Shown here piece after piece: positions 1 through 7,077 of a DNA stretch of 11,176 bases. Within the stretch, counting starts at the first letter, position 1, and every line of letters begins with the position of its first letter. Below the pieces are notes generated by a model that was given only the letters and a program-made list of their open reading frames with translations, was not told where the DNA came from and did not search any database. Made by a program: the position numbers and the translations under genes. This DNA comes from Phytoactinopolyspora endophytica (GTDB lineage: Bacteria; Actinomycetota; Actinomycetes; Jiangellales; Jiangellaceae), in contig NZ_ML142850.1 of the NCBI RefSeq assembly GCF_004138495.1, forward strand, positions 210,023-221,198, in the 5' to 3' direction.

Positions 1-2
1 GC

Positions 3-392
3 GTCGCCCTCACCTCGTCACATCCGCTCGCTCAGAGCCAGTCGCTGCGGCTCGCGCAGCTCGCCGACCTACCGGTCAGAATGCCGGCTGAGAAGTGCGA
101 TCCCCTGGTCCACGGCTTCGTCGTGGATGCCTGCCGCCGGGCCGGTTTCGAGCCGCGGCCCGGACGGCCGGTGGGAACGCTGACGGACACCTTGGTCGAG
201 ATCGGCGCTGGAGCGCCCTCGTGGACGCTGGTCTACGGCGAACCCGGCACCATCACGACGACCGAGCGCGTGACCGTGATCCCGGTCGAGCCGGATCTCA
301 CGGTCACCGGCGCCCTGATCACATCCGCCACCAGGTCCTCAGCGTGCACCGAGACACTGCGCCGGGCCTTCTCGACCCACGACGTCAGCTGA
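3..392 (+). CDS. LysR-family transcriptional regulator, C-terminal part (5' end outside window)
   Basis: The reading frame is open from the left edge of the window to a TGA at 390-392, giving 129 residues with no start of its own needed. The ATG at 81 is internal, because the preceding codons read as the same domain. The segment HPLAQ followed by a leucine-rich stretch ending LADLPV matches the second half of the periplasmic-binding-like effector domain of LysR regulators, where HPLA and LADxP are typical. The DNA-binding helix-turn-helix would lie upstream of the window. The gene is convergent with the beta-helix gene at 385-1929, and the two coding ends overlap by 8 bp. No terminator can therefore sit between them without lying inside coding sequence. 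Its target genes cannot be told from here, and it need not regulate this cluster. The family call rests on the C-terminal domain only. Confidence 0.72.
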   Translation, partial: VALTSSHPLAQSQSLRLAQLADLPVRMPAEKCDPLVHGFVVDACRRAGFEPRPGRPVGTLTDTLVEIGAGAPSWTLVYGEPGTITTTERVTVIPVEPDLTVTGALITSATRSSACTETLRRAFSTHDVS

Positions 393-1929
393 GGTTGCCG
401 GGGGTGTCGACGTGGCCGGTACCGCTGAGGTCGAACGGAGTCTCCGCATAGCCACGACGGACGTCGTTGTTCGTGTAGAAGATGCCTGAAGAGTCGCTGT
501 CGGCGGAGATCGCATGGGCCGGCTCCGGCGCCGTGGAGGTCACCTTGTTGCCTTGGATGCTGACGTGCGACACAGCGGCGAGATGGATCCCGGCACCGCC
601 CTCGTCAGCTCGCGCGGGGTTGGCGATGGTGTTGCCCATGATGTGCTGTTCCTCGCCATGCGAGACCGCCAGACCGTGGTGGTCCAGATCTCGTGCGTAG
701 TTCCCGGTCACGACCGCCGACGACGAGTTGAGGACTTCGACGCCGTGGGCACCCGCTCCCAGGACCGAGTTGTTCGCCACGAGCGCCTCCGGCGCCCAGC
801 GCACCACGATTCCGGTCTTGGCGGTATCGCGGACCACGTTTCCGGTCACCACACTGCCGTAGATCCGGCCGTCGCCGAGAGTCTCGTCGACGACACCGAA
901 CACCCGGATACCCTCGTCCCGAGTGGTGGTGTCGATGACGTTGTCCGCCACCACAATGCCGGAGATCGCTCGGTGGTCCAGATAGTTCGGATCGTCGTGC
1001 GGGCGCACCCAGACACCACCGCCCACGTCCGACATGGTGTTACCCGTGATGACGGCCCGGTTGACGTTCCGGATGCTCACCCCCCAGTACGACAGGCCAC
1101 GCACGGTGTTCCCGGTGAAAACGAACTGGTCGTGGCTGGAGTCGGTGTACCCGCTATGACAACCGGCGAACGTCGGCCAATCCTCGCAGTAGTTGTTCAC
1201 CACCCGGATCAGCTGGCTCTGGGTGTGGTCGCCGGCGCCGAACGGCTGCAGGCCGGGCCACGCCAGGTCGATGCTCACGGCTTCCTGGTTCCACGCCGCC
1301 GACGGCCGGGCTATCGAGCCGACGATCGTGCACGAGTCGACCACGCCGTTGAAGATCGCGTTGTACTCGATCGCGTGCCATTCCGACACGTCGCGGATCT
1401 CCAAGTGCTGGACGATGATGTTGGCGGCATGCCCGAACACGAGCCCCCACCCGGGCTGCGGGACCTCACGTGCGTTGAAGTCCCAGACCCCGCCTTCGAC
1501 GATGATGTCCCCCGGCGCTTCGTACCCCGCGGTCGTGGTGTCCGAGCCGTCACGTGGGCCGTTGCTGAGCATCGCGGTCAGCTCGCCGGTACGGAGCAGC
1601 ACCGTGCCGGGAGCCAGCGACAGCCTGGTGCCGGCGTAGATGCGAAGATGCTGCTTTTCGATCCGCCAACGGCCGGCACCCACAGTGACGTGGCCACCAC
1701 CCTGGTCACGAGCATGGTCGAGGGCTCGCTGGATGGACGTCTCGTCCGGGTCATCGCCGGGGTGCTCGACGTGGAACTTCTCCCAGGGTGGCGTGGCGGC
1801 GGCCGGCGGGGCCGCCACCATCGTGGCGGCGGCCAGTCCGGTGCCGCCGATGATCGCTCCACCGAGAAGCGAACGGCGGGACGGGGCTGTTCCGGTGAGT
1901 TCCGACGGTCGGCGATTCGCTCTCCACAT
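385..1929 (-). CDS. Tat-exported right-handed parallel beta-helix protein, paralog 1
   Basis: This 514-residue protein has a twin-arginine signal peptide: SRRSLL at residues 17-22, a hydrophobic stretch to about 40, and a likely cleavage after AAA near 45. It should be exported folded and act outside the membrane. The mature part has many short repeats ending in GN or NN plus a small residue (for example VITGNTM at 293-299 and VVTGNVV at 360-366), the pattern of right-handed beta-helix coils. Beta-helix enzymes of this sort are usually polysaccharide lyases or glycoside hydrolases. Candidate active-site surface residues lie in blocks shared with the paralog at 5467-6996: EWHAIEYNAI (183-192), EAVSID (216-221), FGAGD (230-234) and the DWPTFAGCHSGY block (250-261). 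The ATG is supported by GGAGGA at 1938-1943, 8 nt upstream. It is the last gene of the - strand series, 111 bp beyond the DeoR gene. Substrate is unknown. Confidence 0.85.
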   Translation of the reverse strand: MWRANRRPSELTGTAPSRRSLLGGAIIGGTGLAAATMVAAPPAAATPPWEKFHVEHPGDDPDETSIQRALDHARDQGGGHVTVGAGRWRIEKQHLRIYAGTRLSLAPGTVLLRTGELTAMLSNGPRDGSDTTTAGYEAPGDIIVEGGVWDFNAREVPQPGWGLVFGHAANIIVQHLEIRDVSEWHAIEYNAIFNGVVDSCTIVGSIARPSAAWNQEAVSIDLAWPGLQPFGAGDHTQSQLIRVVNNYCEDWPTFAGCHSGYTDSSHDQFVFTGNTVRGLSYWGVSIRNVNRAVITGNTMSDVGGGVWVRPHDDPNYLDHRAISGIVVADNVIDTTTRDEGIRVFGVVDETLGDGRIYGSVVTGNVVRDTAKTGIVVRWAPEALVANNSVLGAGAHGVEVLNSSSAVVTGNYARDLDHHGLAVSHGEEQHIMGNTIANPARADEGGAGIHLAAVSHVSIQGNKVTSTAPEPAHAISADSDSSGIFYTNNDVRRGYAETPFDLSGTGHVDTPGNLS

Positions 1930-2040
1930 GCTCTGGATCCTCCATTGCTGGCGTGGCCGAGAACGGGTCTTCCTTTTCAGGCGATGACCCTCAGAGATTT
2001 CATTGTGTAGAGATTCATCCGATGGCGTCTATAGCTCGCC
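1930..2040 (-). other. Intergenic gap upstream of beta-helix paralog 1
   Basis: This 111-bp gap lies between the DeoR stop and the beta-helix start and is more AT-rich than its surroundings. It holds the ribosome site GGAGGA (1938-1943, - strand). It also holds a near-exact direct repeat, AGAGATTTCAT at 1993-2003 and AGAGATTCAT at 2009-2018 on the + strand, with starts 16 bp apart. A TATAGA at 2033-2028 on the - strand resembles a -10 box, but no good -35 box lies at the right distance. A separate promoter for the beta-helix gene is possible but not shown. No terminator-like hairpin was seen. Confidence 0.4.
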
Positions 2041-2868
2041 CTAAAGTGCGCAGTCTGCATTGTTCGAATGCGAATAGTGAACACAATCCGCTTCGGACCC
2101 TGTCGATACGCCGAGCCCGGAACGGCGTATCATCTCCAGCGCTTCAGGATCGGCGGAATCGTCGGTGAAGAGCTCATCGATCTCGGAGAGCCGGCAGACG
2201 CGCGCCGCCGCCATCCGTCCGATCTTGGACCCGTCGGCCGCCACGATCACGCGGTCCGCCCGCGCGATCAGTGCGGCGGCAGCGGCCGCCTCCTCAGGGT
2301 CGTGGTTGCCGGCCCCATGCCCGGCAACGATCCCGTCGACGCCGATCACAGCGATATCGAGCCTGATCTCCGACATGGACGCATGCATACCTGGACCGAC
2401 GAGCTGGTGGGAGGTGCAGCGGTTGGTCCCCCCGGTGACGATGAGCGTCAGCCAGGCCTGGCTGGCCAGCTCCGCAGCGATGGTCAGCGAGTTCGTCACG
2501 ACTGTCATGCCCATTCTCCCGGCGAGTGTCCGCGCTACCTGAAGTGTTGTACTACCACCGTTGAACCCCACGACCGGCCGGCCGAAAGGAATGGCTTCGG
2601 CGACGCGGCCGGCGATTCTCGCCTTCTCGCCGGCACGATGTGTCCGATAAGGCGCCGGCGTCGGAGCGAATTCGCCTGTCGACGTCGCACCACCGTGGGT
2701 GCGGGAGATGATTCCCTGATGTTCCAGGAATTGAAGGTCACGCCGAATTGTCGCGCTCGAAACCCGGAATTCCTCTGCCAGTTCGCTGACGTTCAAACTG
2801 CGGCCCGCGGCCATCCGCTCGACGATCGACGAGATGCGGTCCGAGCGGCGGCGAGTAGCCCGGAGCAC
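2041..2868 (-). CDS. DeoR-family transcriptional regulator
   Basis: From a GTG at 2868-2866 this frame encodes 275 residues. An N-terminal DeoR-type helix-turn-helix spans about residues 9-62, with ELAEEFRVSSATIRRDL as the recognition part and the HGGA that commonly follows. The C-terminal domain is the sugar-phosphate-sensing fold: NGGSTT (103-108) for phosphate binding, TNS (125-127), GVDGI (176-180) and ADGSK (211-215, the family's DxSK motif). Family members usually repress sugar-catabolism operons and release DNA when a phosphorylated sugar binds. The frame stays open far upstream, but that part overlaps the EEP gene and has no DeoR character. The GTG 2 nt after the EEP stop gives the usual family length. 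No clear Shine-Dalgarno sequence precedes it, so it may depend on translational coupling. The last 20 or so residues are unlike the family and AT-richer. Likely targets are this operon and the divergent transporter operon. Confidence 0.88.
   Translation of the reverse strand: MLRATRRRSDRISSIVERMAAGRSLNVSELAEEFRVSSATIRRDLQFLEHQGIISRTHGGATSTGEFAPTPAPYRTHRAGEKARIAGRVAEAIPFGRPVVGFNGGSTTLQVARTLAGRMGMTVVTNSLTIAAELASQAWLTLIVTGGTNRCTSHQLVGPGMHASMSEIRLDIAVIGVDGIVAGHGAGNHDPEEAAAAAALIARADRVIVAADGSKIGRMAAARVCRLSEIDELFTDDSADPEALEMIRRSGLGVSTGSEADCVHYSHSNNADCAL
2061..2083. repeat. Inverted repeat inside the 3' end of the DeoR gene
   Basis: TGTTC (2061-2065) and GAACA (2079-2083) are inverted arms around 13 bp, with a nested TTCG/CGAA pair (2063-2066 and 2071-2074). 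The patch is AT-richer than the rest of the gene and lies about 130 bp upstream of the beta-helix start at 1929. GTGAACACAATCCG (2077-2090) matches TTGAGCACAACCCG (7105-7118) at 11 of 14 bases. It may be an operator or chance. Confidence 0.25.
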
Positions 2869-2870
2869 GG

Positions 2871-3656
2871 TCAGCCGGCCGGGACCGTGAGATCCGCGAC
2901 CAGCGCAAGATGGTCTGATGCGTCGCCCACCTCGACCAGGTCCACGGCCGTGACCCCGATATCCGCGGTCGCCAGGATGTAGTCGATGCGGATACTCCGG
3001 CTCACGGAGTCGAACGTGCCACCCAGTTCCGTGTGGCTTAGCGGCCACGCATCGGCGAACGGGCCGGTCAGTTCCTTGAGCGTCGCGCTCTCCGGGACGT
3101 CGTTCAGGTCTCCGGTGAGCACCAGCCCACGTGGGGAGCCTGGAAGCGTCCGGACGACGGCGCGGGCCTGTTCGGCGCGGAGCTCGGGGTTCTCGTGTGC
3201 GAGGTGGGTGGTCCACACGGTCACGGACGACTCTCCCAACAGCAACGACGCCCGCAACACACCGCGTTCCTCCATCCCTGGCCAGGCCGGAAGCGGCACA
3301 TGGTCCCACCACTCGACCTGGTGCCGGGTGAGGATGGCGTTGCCGTACTCGCGCCGGGGACGGCCGACATCAGGCGGTGGCAGAGTCATGTCGGGGCCGT
3401 AGAGGGCGGTCATGCCGAGCCGGCGGCCCAGCCACCATGTCTGGTCCTGGAACCGGCTACGGCCGCCGAAATGGCGGTCGACCTCCTGCAACGTCACCAC
3501 GTCGGCGTCGGTGGACTCGATCACCCGAGCCGTCCGTTCCAGGTCCAGAACGTCGTCGATTCCCTCGCCGTGCCGGATATTGAAGGTCAGGATGCGCACG
3601 GCCCGCTCACCGGGTGCCGAGCCGCTGTCGCGTGGCGTGCTGTCAGGAGAGGTCAT
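2871..3656 (-). CDS. Endonuclease/exonuclease/phosphatase (EEP) family metal-dependent hydrolase 1
   Basis: This 261-residue protein carries the EEP fold's motifs in order: FNIRHG (N26), LQEVD (metal-binding E58), YGNAILTR (104-111), TTHL (H151), TGDLND (D183, N185), RIDYIL (D225) and SDH (D248-H249, the general-base pair). All expected catalytic residues are present. EEP enzymes cleave phosphodiester or phosphomonoester bonds in nucleic acids, phospholipids or inositol phosphates, using Mg2+. There is no signal peptide or membrane segment, so it should be cytoplasmic. The context (sugar transporter, SIS enzyme, DeoR regulator) argues for a small-molecule or glycan phosphodiester substrate rather than DNA, but that is inference. 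It lies 13 bp after EEP 2 and 2 bp before the DeoR start. The ATG at 3656 has only a weak ribosome site. An in-frame GTG at 3599, just before the fold begins, is an alternative start. Confidence 0.87.
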   Translation of the reverse strand: MTSPDSTPRDSGSAPGERAVRILTFNIRHGEGIDDVLDLERTARVIESTDADVVTLQEVDRHFGGRSRFQDQTWWLGRRLGMTALYGPDMTLPPPDVGRPRREYGNAILTRHQVEWWDHVPLPAWPGMEERGVLRASLLLGESSVTVWTTHLAHENPELRAEQARAVVRTLPGSPRGLVLTGDLNDVPESATLKELTGPFADAWPLSHTELGGTFDSVSRSIRIDYILATADIGVTAVDLVEVGDASDHLALVADLTVPAG

Positions 3657-3669
3657 CGGTGTGATCAGC

Positions 3670-4470
3670 TCATTTCTGCAGGTCGGAGCTCAAACCTTCG
3701 GGTCCTCGTTCGATGCGATACGCCACCGCGACCGGTTTGTGGTCGGATGGCGGGACACCGTCGGAGTAGAAGTCGACCACCTCACTGACCCGAGGGGCGA
3801 GCGGGCCACGGTGGAACTGCCAGTCGATGGTGGACGGCGTGAACTCCGGGTCGTTCACGTCCACCCGTGCCACCGGGTTGGGGAAGACCGGATGCGTCGC
3901 CGGCGAGAGACGCTTCAGGTAGCTGAACGAGTCCTCGAAGCCGGCCGAACGCAGGATCCACAACGGCCGCGCGTAGTCGTTGAGATCGCCGGTGAAGATG
4001 CACGGGATATCCGGTGCCAGCCGATTCAAGGCGTCGACCGTACGCCGGGCGTGCTCGGGCCGCGGGCTGACGTCGTCGTGCCACTCCGTTTCGTGGCCGG
4101 GCCAGGTGTAGTGCGCGGTGGCGAACACCAATGAGGTGCCGAGGTCGCGCACGGCGAGCCGAACCCAGAACAGGCAGGCGTCGTCGGCCCGGATGCCGAT
4201 GTCCTCCGCCCCGTGATCCTCGTGCTTGAACAGGTCCCGGCGCCACCAGATGTTTCCCTGTCCAGCCCAGCCCGGGAAGTCATCCTCGACGCGGTCATGA
4301 CCCTGAAGAACCTCGTCGATGACGGTCCGCGAGGCGAGACGCAGCTCTTGCGTGGCCAGGATGTCGGGGTCGCGGATACGCAACAGCTCCCGGAGCGGAC
4401 CCGCACGATCCTCCCAGCGATGGTCTCCCCAGAGGTTGTAGACCATCGTGACCACCGTGTTCGCTTTCAC
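3670..4470 (-). CDS. Endonuclease/exonuclease/phosphatase (EEP) family metal-dependent hydrolase 2
   Basis: This 266-residue protein is a second EEP-fold enzyme: YNLWG (N12), ATQE (E42), ATAHY (H120), FTGDLND (D162, N164), STIDW (D216) and PSDHKPVA (D243-H244). The catalytic set is complete. Outside the motifs it shows little similarity to EEP 1 (for example WPGHETEW at 123-130), so the pair looks like two subfamilies rather than a recent duplication. It may have a different substrate or act at a different step. No signal sequence is visible, so it is probably cytoplasmic. The start is a GTG at 4470-4468 that overlaps the SIS gene's TGA in a GTGA arrangement, and GGAAG lies about 10 nt upstream, so translation is probably coupled. 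The exact substrate (phosphodiester or phosphomonoester) cannot be read from the sequence. Confidence 0.85.
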   Translation of the reverse strand: MKANTVVTMVYNLWGDHRWEDRAGPLRELLRIRDPDILATQELRLASRTVIDEVLQGHDRVEDDFPGWAGQGNIWWRRDLFKHEDHGAEDIGIRADDACLFWVRLAVRDLGTSLVFATAHYTWPGHETEWHDDVSPRPEHARRTVDALNRLAPDIPCIFTGDLNDYARPLWILRSAGFEDSFSYLKRLSPATHPVFPNPVARVDVNDPEFTPSTIDWQFHRGPLAPRVSEVVDFYSDGVPPSDHKPVAVAYRIERGPEGLSSDLQK

Positions 4471-5369
4471 CAGGTGCCCGCTTCCAGGATGACGGAGCGG
4501 CTCAGGTGACGTGGCTGGTCTGGATCCAGGTTCTTCGACAGGCCCAGCGCCACAGCCAGCCGCTGTATCCGGACCAGATCGGCCATGGCGTCGAGCCGAT
4601 CGGCCACGACGTGTGCGCCGGCCTGGCGGACCTCGTCGATCAGCCCCGTGGGCGCATCGCCGCCGAGGAACCAGACGACGGCCGTGCTGTCGGCGAGACT
4701 GATCGGCCCATGCCGATATTCCATCGCAGGATACGATTCGGCCCAGGACAGAGAGGCCTCCCGCATCTTCAGCGCTCCCTCATGCGCGAGCCCGGCCGTC
4801 CAGCCTTGCCCGAGAAACACGAACCGCCGGCATTGCAGAAGTATCTCGTCCACGGGCTGGGCCAGTGCGAGCTCCGCCTGAGCGCTGGCCGTGTCGATCT
4901 CTTCCCCCAGATGAGCGCGTAAGAACGCGAGCGCGGTGGTGGCGAACCGCGTCTGCACCACCGACTTCTCGTCCGCGAAGTCGAGCACGACGAGCGCATC
5001 GGCCCGCTCCCGCACCGGGGAGCTGGCATCCGCGGTGATGGCGACCGTCGGCAACGATGTCCGCGGAGAACGCAGCACGTCGAGCACCTCGCTCGTCGTC
5101 CCGGACCGGGTGATTGCCACGAGCCGGTCATAGGGCCGGCTCACGGGGAACTCTGACGCCGAGAAGGCGTCCGTCTCGCCTTGCCCGAGGCGTTCCCGCA
5201 GGGTCGCGTATGCCTGTGCCACGAACCACGAAGTGCCGCAACCGATGACGGCCACTCGCTCGCCCGCCCTTGGAAGGGCCCCGGCTGCGGAGCTCAGCAG
5301 GGTGACCACCTGCCGCCAGCACTCCGGCTGGCTGTCGATCTCGGCTTGGACATGTGTCGCGCTCGGCAC
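4467..5369 (-). CDS. Double-SIS-domain sugar-phosphate isomerase/deaminase-type protein (GlmS isomerase-like/AgaS-like)
   Basis: This 300-residue protein contains two SIS domains and no glutaminase domain. The first (about 36-150) has VIGCGTS (41-47), ASEF (71-74) and ITRSGTTSEV (86-95), the phosphosugar-binding loops. The second starts near 178 and has LGQGW (186-190), EGALKMREASL (197-207) and EYRHGP (217-222), which match the isomerase half of GlmS. E204 and H220 fall where GlmS has its catalytic Glu and His. The tail DPDQPRHLSRSV (282-293) matches the GlmS end, except that Arg291 stands where GlmS has its Schiff-base lysine. Relatives without a glutaminase half include amino-sugar phosphate deaminases (AgaS, NagB-II) and fructosamine-6-phosphate deglycases (FrlB). 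A role in converting an amino-sugar or ketosugar phosphate in the cytoplasm fits. The GTG start at 5369 has GGAGGT at 5374-5379 with a short 4-nt spacer. Confidence 0.85.
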   Translation of the reverse strand: MPSATHVQAEIDSQPECWRQVVTLLSSAAGALPRAGERVAVIGCGTSWFVAQAYATLRERLGQGETDAFSASEFPVSRPYDRLVAITRSGTTSEVLDVLRSPRTSLPTVAITADASSPVRERADALVVLDFADEKSVVQTRFATTALAFLRAHLGEEIDTASAQAELALAQPVDEILLQCRRFVFLGQGWTAGLAHEGALKMREASLSWAESYPAMEYRHGPISLADSTAVVWFLGGDAPTGLIDEVRQAGAHVVADRLDAMADLVRIQRLAVALGLSKNLDPDQPRHLSRSVILEAGTW

Positions 5370-5373
5370 GGGT

Positions 5374-5379
5374 ACCTCC
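5374..5379 (-). promoter_or_regulatory. Ribosome binding site of the SIS gene
   Basis: GGAGGT on the - strand lies 4 nt before the GTG at 5369-5367. It is a full-strength Shine-Dalgarno core with a short spacer, and it decides the start because no in-frame ATG lies nearby. Confidence 0.55.
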
Positions 5380-5421
5380 GTTGTCTTTCGTGGGACTCGT
5401 CAGTCCTGAATGTCTCGGCCG

Positions 5422-5455
5422 AGCCGTGGGCGACGCTCACGCGCCGCCCACGGCT
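5422..5455 (-). terminator. Strong hairpin between beta-helix paralog 2 and the SIS gene
   Basis: AGCCGTGGGCG (5422-5432) and CGCCCACGGCT (5445-5455) form a perfect 11-bp GC-rich stem with a 12-nt loop. It begins 11 nt past the stop codon of the beta-helix gene, inside the 97-bp gap 5370-5466. No T run follows on the - strand. It may therefore be a partial or Rho-assisted terminator of the kind common in actinobacteria, or an mRNA 3'-end stabiliser that makes the exported protein more abundant than the downstream enzymes. I see nothing else in the gap apart from the SIS ribosome site. Confidence 0.6.
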
Positions 5456-5466
5456 GCGTCGTCGCC

Positions 5467-6996
5467 TCAGGCGATGTTCGGCGGGTTGTTCACATGCCCG
5501 CTCCCCTGCATGTCGAACGCGGCGGTCGCGAAGCTGTCACGCACATCGTTGTTGGTGTACGCGATGTCGGACGAGCCGGCGTTAGAGACCATCGCGTGCG
5601 AGGGTTTACTGGCACCACTCCGCGTACGCACCGTGGTGCCCTGCACAGACACCAGCTCGACGTCGTTGAAGCGCACTGCCGGGGTGCTCGCCGGCGCGGC
5701 CCGGCCGGCGTTCACGACACTGTTGCCGGTGACCTGCTGGCCACGACCGCCGGATACGAGCAGGCCCTCGTCCTGGCTGTCTCGGATGTAGTTGGTCGCT
5801 ATGACCGCCAGGTCGCAGTCCTGCGCCTCGATTCCGGCGGCACCGGTCACGAAGATCGAATTGTCGCTGATATGGGCCTCGGGTGACCATCTGGTGACAA
5901 TCCCGGCGGTATTGGCCCGACGGATGACATTACCGGTCACCGACGCGCCGTAGATCTGCCCGTCCTCGCCCGATTCCGACTGACCGGCAAGTCGTATTCC
6001 TTCGTTACGAGTCGTGGTGTCGATGACGTTGTCAGAGATGACGATGCTGGTCACCGACTGCAGCTCAGGCACCGTCGTCGGTCGCAGCCACACGCCGCCG
6101 CCCACGTCGAACATGGTGTTACCGGTGATGACTGCCCTCGACGCGTTCCGCAGGCTGACCCCCCAGTAACTCAGGTTCGTCATCGTGTTGTCCGAGATGA
6201 CGAACTGGTTGTGCCACACACCGCCGTATCCGGAATGGCATCCCGCGAACGTCGGCCAGTCCTCACAATGGTTGCCGATGATCCGGATCATCTCGCTGGG
6301 GGTGTAATCACCGGCCCCGAATGGTTGCAGGCCCGGGTAGGCAAGGTCGATGCTCAGGGCCTCCGCGTTCCACGGCCCGTTGGCTCGCGGCGTCGCCCGG
6401 ATGAGCGAGCAGTTCTGGATCAGACCGTTGTAGATGGCGTTGTACTCGATGGCATGCCACTCCGGGACATTGCGGATCTCCAGGTCCTGCACGGTGATGT
6501 TGCGTGCATGCCCGAACACGATCCCCCAGGCCGGCCTGGGGTTGTTGTCGACGTTCACGTCCCAGACGCCGCCTTCGACGATGATGTCGCCGGGTCCGTC
6601 GTAACCGCCCGTGGTGGTGTCCGACCCGTCCCGTGGGCCGTTGGACAGCAGGGTGGTGGTCTCCCCCGTACGGAGCAGGGTCGTCCCCGGAGCAAGAGTC
6701 AGCCGGGTCCCGGCGTGAATACGCAAGGGCACCTCGACGTTCCACACGCCGGCGCCGACGGTGATGTGGCCACCGTCGGGCAAAGCCGCATCGAGGGCGT
6801 CCTGGATGGCTGTTTGATCCGGTGTGCCACCGGGATGTTCGACATGGTCGGCGGTCCACGGTGTGTTCGGGTCCTTTGCTGTGGCCGTGGGGGCCAGCGC
6901 CATGCCCATTCCGGTGGCGGCGCTTCCGGCGGCCAGGCTTCGGACCAATGATCGACGGGAGAAAAGCCGTGCTGGAGTGCGTGCGCTCGCAGTCAT
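5467..6996 (-). CDS. Tat-exported right-handed parallel beta-helix protein, paralog 2
   Basis: This 509-residue protein has a Tat signal peptide (SRRSLV at 13-18, hydrophobic to about 36, likely cleavage after ATA near 40). The body has the same coil pattern as the protein at 385-1929. Between residues 94 and 306 the two align without gaps at roughly 70% identity by hand count, falling off toward the C-terminus, where TNNDV and GHV reappear in both. Shared blocks include EWHAIEYNAI (179-188), EALSID (212-217), FGAGD (226-230) and DWPTFAGCHSGY (246-257), with three conserved cysteines (196, 244, 253). It is probably an extracellular glycan-degrading lyase or hydrolase, but it cannot be placed in a numbered family from sequence alone. 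The ATG at 6996 has GAGGAGT 5-6 nt upstream. It is the first gene of the - strand series and faces the transporter operon across a shared promoter region. Confidence 0.86.
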   Translation of the reverse strand: MTASARTPARLFSRRSLVRSLAAGSAATGMGMALAPTATAKDPNTPWTADHVEHPGGTPDQTAIQDALDAALPDGGHITVGAGVWNVEVPLRIHAGTRLTLAPGTTLLRTGETTTLLSNGPRDGSDTTTGGYDGPGDIIVEGGVWDVNVDNNPRPAWGIVFGHARNITVQDLEIRNVPEWHAIEYNAIYNGLIQNCSLIRATPRANGPWNAEALSIDLAYPGLQPFGAGDYTPSEMIRIIGNHCEDWPTFAGCHSGYGGVWHNQFVISDNTMTNLSYWGVSLRNASRAVITGNTMFDVGGGVWLRPTTVPELQSVTSIVISDNVIDTTTRNEGIRLAGQSESGEDGQIYGASVTGNVIRRANTAGIVTRWSPEAHISDNSIFVTGAAGIEAQDCDLAVIATNYIRDSQDEGLLVSGGRGQQVTGNSVVNAGRAAPASTPAVRFNDVELVSVQGTTVRTRSGASKPSHAMVSNAGSSDIAYTNNDVRDSFATAAFDMQGSGHVNNPPNIA

Positions 6997-7055
6997 TCGT
7001 ACTCCTCACGCTGGGTGGTGGGAAGGCAGGAGCAGGTAAATACTGATTGAACATG

Positions 7056-7077
7056 AGCGATAGGCGCCTCGATCGCT
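7056..7077. promoter_or_regulatory. 22-bp inverted repeat, candidate operator
   Basis: AGCGAT (7056-7061) and ATCGCT (7072-7077) are exact inverted arms around a 10-bp centre that contains the 8-bp palindrome AGGCGCCT (7062-7069). The site sits between the first two TTGA repeats and touches the first base of the candidate -35 box, so a bound repressor could block the + strand promoter. Confidence 0.4.

Noticed and set aside
81..392. The ATG at 81 as the true start of a 103-residue small protein
   Set aside because: The frame is open to the window edge, and the codons before 81 encode HPLAQ and LADLPV, part of the LysR effector domain. This is therefore the tail of a longer gene.
514..2010. 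A 498-codon open frame on the + strand opposite the beta-helix gene
   Set aside because: It is Arg/Val/Asp-rich with no recognisable domain. It mirrors a well-supported gene on the other strand, and long antisense frames are expected at this GC content.
2869..3312. N-terminal extension of the DeoR frame to a start at 3312 (423 residues)
   Set aside because: The added 148 residues are Arg/Pro/Gly-rich, lie wholly within the EEP 1 gene in another frame and have no DeoR character. The GTG at 2868 gives the normal family length.
2871..4470. EEP pair as DNA repair nucleases (exodeoxyribonuclease III-like)
   Set aside because: The shared motifs are those of the whole superfamily. Neither has the DNA-binding features I would expect, and the genes around them concern sugar uptake. 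Not excluded, only disfavoured.
5422..5455. Classical intrinsic terminator with a U tract
   Set aside because: The stem is strong, but the bases after it on the - strand have no T run, so it is reported as a hairpin with possible partial termination rather than a canonical terminator.
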